Shown in pieces: positions 60,438 through 64,000 of a stretch of DNA of 64,000 bases (positions within the stretch are counted from its first letter, which is position 1; each line of letters starts with the position of its first letter). Under the pieces are notes generated by a model, which was not told the DNA's origin, searched no databases, and saw only the letters and a program-made list of their open reading frames with translations. The position numbers were made by a program, and so were the translations under genes. The DNA comes from Acanthosepion lycidas (taxonomy: Eukaryota > Mollusca > Cephalopoda > Sepiida > Sepiidae): positions 152,656,098 through 152,720,097 of the forward strand of contig OZ010571.1 of NCBI GenBank assembly GCA_963932145.1. The letters are read 5' to 3'.

Positions 60438-60536
60438 TTAGGTTGGTGCAAAAATAATGACGTAATAATGTCGTTTTTTGACGTTAAAAAATATGTCAAA
60501 AAACGACACTACGTTATTATTTTTGCACCAACCTAA
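60438..60536. mobile_element. Palindromic mariner MITE, copy 3 (99 nt, both arms long)
   Basis: Same termini and TA flanks. Here the left arm contains the extra acgtaataatg block and the right arm contains its approximate complement, so the hairpin is longest in this copy. It lies only about 0.7 kb from copy 2. Confidence 0.88.
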
Positions 60537-61927
60537 TAGAAATATACATGTACGTTTTCCTGACTTATGAAGCCATGTGATTAAAAGTGTACAGCAGTCT
60601 GGATTTCACCTTTTAAATTTTCAAGGCTGTTATATTGGAAAACTTCTGGCAGCAATGGTGATATATGCAATTCAACAAAAAGCAACAGGAATTAACTTTA
60701 TTCTTAATTTTTACTGCCAATCACCTAACCTGAAATATATTTCAGATATTCCAATCTGATGATGGCATCTTTACATGAAATCGTAACTTGAGTCTGAGCA
60801 ATGACAAGTGACTTCAACCAAATAAAGCTTCACCTGCCAAGTTTGGTGGAATTTAAACATAGCTTGGAATTTCAAGTACTGCAATCATTTTTACAACAGC
60901 ACAAAAAATGAAGTGGAGGATAACACTGAATTAACATGTCTGTGTAACTCATAAGATCATGGATAAGTTTTTTTAAACGAATAACTTTGATTTATAGTGG
61001 CAAACAGATATAAATTTTAAAAAATTATCCTTTATGACATGTTTGCAAGAAAACTAATGTCAAACTCGACAGGCATGTCTGGAGGGGTAAATTTTGGCAC
61101 ATCCTCACAGAAGAATTTGTAATAGCACACTCTTAAGCATTATGCTTAAGATGAAGCTAATTCACAGGACTATAAGAATCATCATTGTATTGTTAGTGTG
61201 TAAAAATAGAATTTGATAATCAAGCACAATTTGCAATTTAAAAAAAAAAAACTTAAATTTGAACAACTTTAAGCATTCACTGTATTCCAAATTAAGAAAA
61301 AAGTCTTCAGAGTTCTAGAATTAATACAAGTTTTACTGACAGAATAAGTTTATTCTAAATATAAAAATATTGAAATGAACTCCAAAGAAGCTTGGTTAAT
61401 GCTTGTATTGTGGGAAAAAAATTCTTGTGTAGGCAGTTGAAAAGAAAACCCACCAAATTGCAAATCTGTAACACTATTAAGAATCCCTGTTTATGAAATC
61501 TAATTAGTTTACACATAACCTGACTGTATTAATATTTTGGAATAGACGACTATTTTCATAAACATACCACTACTCAACATCACAAGTGCAAAGGAAATGA
61601 CGATAACAGCAAAAAAAAATTAGACAATTATACAACAACATGGCATATGACAAAAATCTATTAATAGATGGTCTAATGAATGCTGTTGATTTTTCAAGAA
61701 CACAAATGTAAACTCTTTACCTATTCCCCCTTATCCTTTTGTAAGTTTTAAATCTAACCAACTGAAGGACAAATTTGTTTATTTAACTACATGGATTAGT
61801 CAGCAGTGAGAGGAAAAGCTGCATTTAAGTCCTATCAAACGTAGCGGTTTTAGTTTAAACATTCCTTCCTTCTCTACTTGCTGAACGACATTCCGATTAT
61901 TCTGAATTTTAGGAAGAAATCTCAAAG

Positions 61928-61929
<2 letters not shown>

Positions 61930-61975
<46 letters not shown>
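61930..61975. repeat. CA microsatellite
   Basis: About 46 nt of uninterrupted (AC)n. Confidence 0.95.
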
Positions 61976-61980
<5 letters not shown>

Positions 61981-62570
61981 AAAACCCACGCCGATTTTTA
62001 TTTCAGCAAATTGACAATTTCAGAATTCAACATTCTAAATTAATCTCATTGAAGTGAGGATGGCATTTTGTCAGTAACAACAAAATAAGCTGATAGTAAA
62101 TCTAAAAGTAAAATAGTAAATAGTTCAGTTTTTTTTTTTTTTTAACTCAAAGTCAAGAGAAGATTTTATTTTATTTTATTTTTTAGTGCTGGAATTCTTT
62201 CATTCATAGAGAAATGCAGATAGCTATTAATTTTTTTAAACTATCCCAATTTTTTTTTTTTTTTTTTTTTTTTTAGATTGCATTTTGTTGTAATTGACCA
62301 AATAACTGGGATAATTCGGTAAGCGAAACTGCAAAATGACCCAGTAAATTTATTAGAAGTTTTCGGATTCTTTTCAAAACATATTTTAACCATATAAGCA
62401 AGTCAAACAGGAATTACCTCCCTTGGAAATTGGTAGGACTGTATTTGATATTTATTTTTTCTCTTTACGTCAAAAGTCTGGGTCAGACAATTTAATAGTA
62501 GTTACAGTTCCACTAAAAGGAAAAGCTGAAACCATCTGACCTCAAAAAAATATTACGAAAAAGCTAATAA

Positions 62571-62697
62571 ACTAAGAGGGAGTGTTGAGAAGTATTCGGT
62601 TTAATCAGAGAGCCGTTTAAAAATAAAAGTAACAGTTCTGTTATTTGATCTAATTTTTCCAAGTAGGTCGAGTTGAAAACTTTTCAGCACTCTCTAG
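62571..62697. mobile_element. MITE-like inverted repeat, TGCTGAAAAGTT family, copy 4
   Basis: The left end actaagagggagtgttgaga faces the right end aacttttcagcactctctag. It is about 125 nt long and lies downstream of the gene. Confidence 0.6.
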
Positions 62698-64000
62698 TAA
62701 AATATGTCACAATCTCATGGGAGTGCCTAGTCAAATATTTAAGTCATATACGACCCCGTTGCTTTCATGACATGACAATTTGATTTTTGCTCTTATCAAA
62801 GGGAAGTAATTGCAGTTAACCTAATTGCTAGGATAAGAGAAAAATTAAATTCAATAAATATAAACTTTATACGATAAATTTAAAAAAAAACAACATAACT
62901 GTAACATTTGATATATACTTTAAATAAATTTTACAAACATACAGATTTATTGATAACATTTTATAAAACTTTTGATAAGAAATTACAGATCAACCAGAGA
63001 CTATTCATAAAATCAATTTTCCCAAACATTAGAATAATAAAATTTTGAAAATTACTTTGTAAAATGTAGAACCAAAGTTTGATCCAACTTGCAGTTGTCA
63101 ACTAAAATAAGAAAAATTTAATATAGGTATTTTTTTTTAATGATCAAGGCAGCACAAACATTTTTGTGTTTCAAATTATTCTTTTGCAGAGAATAATCCA
63201 CCTGGGTCATCTTTTATTCCAACTAACCTGTTTATTAAATAATAAAATGAATCACTTGCAGCCTAAATTAAGAGGGGGAGAAGAAATTTCTTGAATATTT
63301 AATAAAATGGTTGCTAAGAATAAGGACACCATGGGTGTATTTCTCTCCAAAAAGAGAATAATTGTCCCAACTGACCTGTTTGAAACTGAAAGTCATGTAA
63401 ATAGTACCAGAAGAAATATAGAACAGATTCAATGTTGGTAAATACAGTGGAAGGCAAAAGAAATGAGAAATCTAAGAAAAAAAAAACAAAAAAAAACATC
63501 TGTTTTATTTTTACCAAAAAGCTGTAAATGTTCAGTCTTTTTTCAAAGGAAGAATCTGTAGCCAGTCAGGAATGGTATTCCCAAAGTTGTGACACTGGTA
63601 CATTAGGAATGGAAATCAAGATCTGAATGATTGATGTGGCTAAAAGAAATCAAATCACTTGATATTTACAAAATTTATAAATTATTTGCATATGCTAATT
63701 ATCACTTCTTAGTAAAGTATTGTCATTAGCAGGCCAATATGGCTGACAGGAGGACTGCAAAAAATTTAAAGATTCTTCCCTGCTTATTTCTTAACAAAAC
63801 TAAAAGGAAAAATGTCTATCCTTAGCAGTTAACAGACCTGAAGTTGAAAGTTTCTTAGATTTGAAACATAAAATCAGACACTTAGTGGCAACAGTGTTAC
63901 ATGCCTGAAAACAATTTTCAGGCCATGTGTGTTGCATTTTGGCTTCATTTATATATTCTGGACAACGGTGCATAGTAGATAAGAAGGTTTATTGTATTAT

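Larger units (their letters stand above)
55213..64000. other. Downstream intergenic DNA
   Basis: No coding gene recognised on either strand. 55213-57050 is mixed unclassified sequence with MITE copy 1. 57094-59396 is the candidate LTR and leader. 59397-60540 holds MITE copies 2 and 3. 60541-64000 is AT-rich with a CA microsatellite and one MITE-like element. A long untranslated region of a neighbouring gene on the minus strand is possible at the far end, but nothing proves it. Confidence 0.6.

Overview
This is AT-rich, intron-rich metazoan DNA with long microsatellites, poly-A/poly-T tracts and many degraded transposons. Together with the protein sequence it looks like a mollusc, most likely a cephalopod such as Octopus. 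The organism is an inference from genome style, not from a diagnostic marker. No prokaryotic operon, CRISPR array, rRNA or intact tRNA gene was seen.

One gene is supported: a sorting nexin of the SNX1/SNX2 type on the + strand, closest in my reading to SNX2. Twelve coding exons lie between 14003 and 54857 and join in one reading frame of 1566 nt (521 residues plus stop). They cover an N-terminal region with an acidic Asp-Leu-Phe motif, the PX domain, the linker amphipathic helix and the whole BAR domain. The first coding exon and promoter were not found and are probably upstream of the window. The gene ends in a short 3' UTR with AATAAA at 55190-55195. The product is expected to be a phosphoinositide-binding, membrane-bending subunit of the endosomal retrieval coat (retromer/ESCPE-1).

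Layout: 1-14002 is non-coding upstream or first-intron DNA with one copy of a roughly 0.8 kb dispersed repeat and a dead IS630/mariner-like transposon (12041-13170). 14003-21266 holds three low-complexity N-terminal exons; the second and third are related and look like a tandem exon duplication, and the third ends at a GC splice donor. 23135-25625 encodes the PX domain and linker. A 22.9 kb intron (25626-48556) holds repeats, a LINE remnant and two small in-frame candidate alternative exons. 48557-54857 encodes the BAR domain; its introns contain a head-to-head SINE pair and a second LINE remnant. 55213-64000 is downstream DNA with three near-perfect palindromic mariner MITEs and a GC-rich block at 57270-59396 that reads as a minus-strand LTR followed by a primer-binding site.

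I found no new multi-gene system. The most informative points are the N-terminal exon duplication next to the DLF motif, the candidate cassette exons in the large intron, and the hairpin MITEs with recombinant-looking arms.
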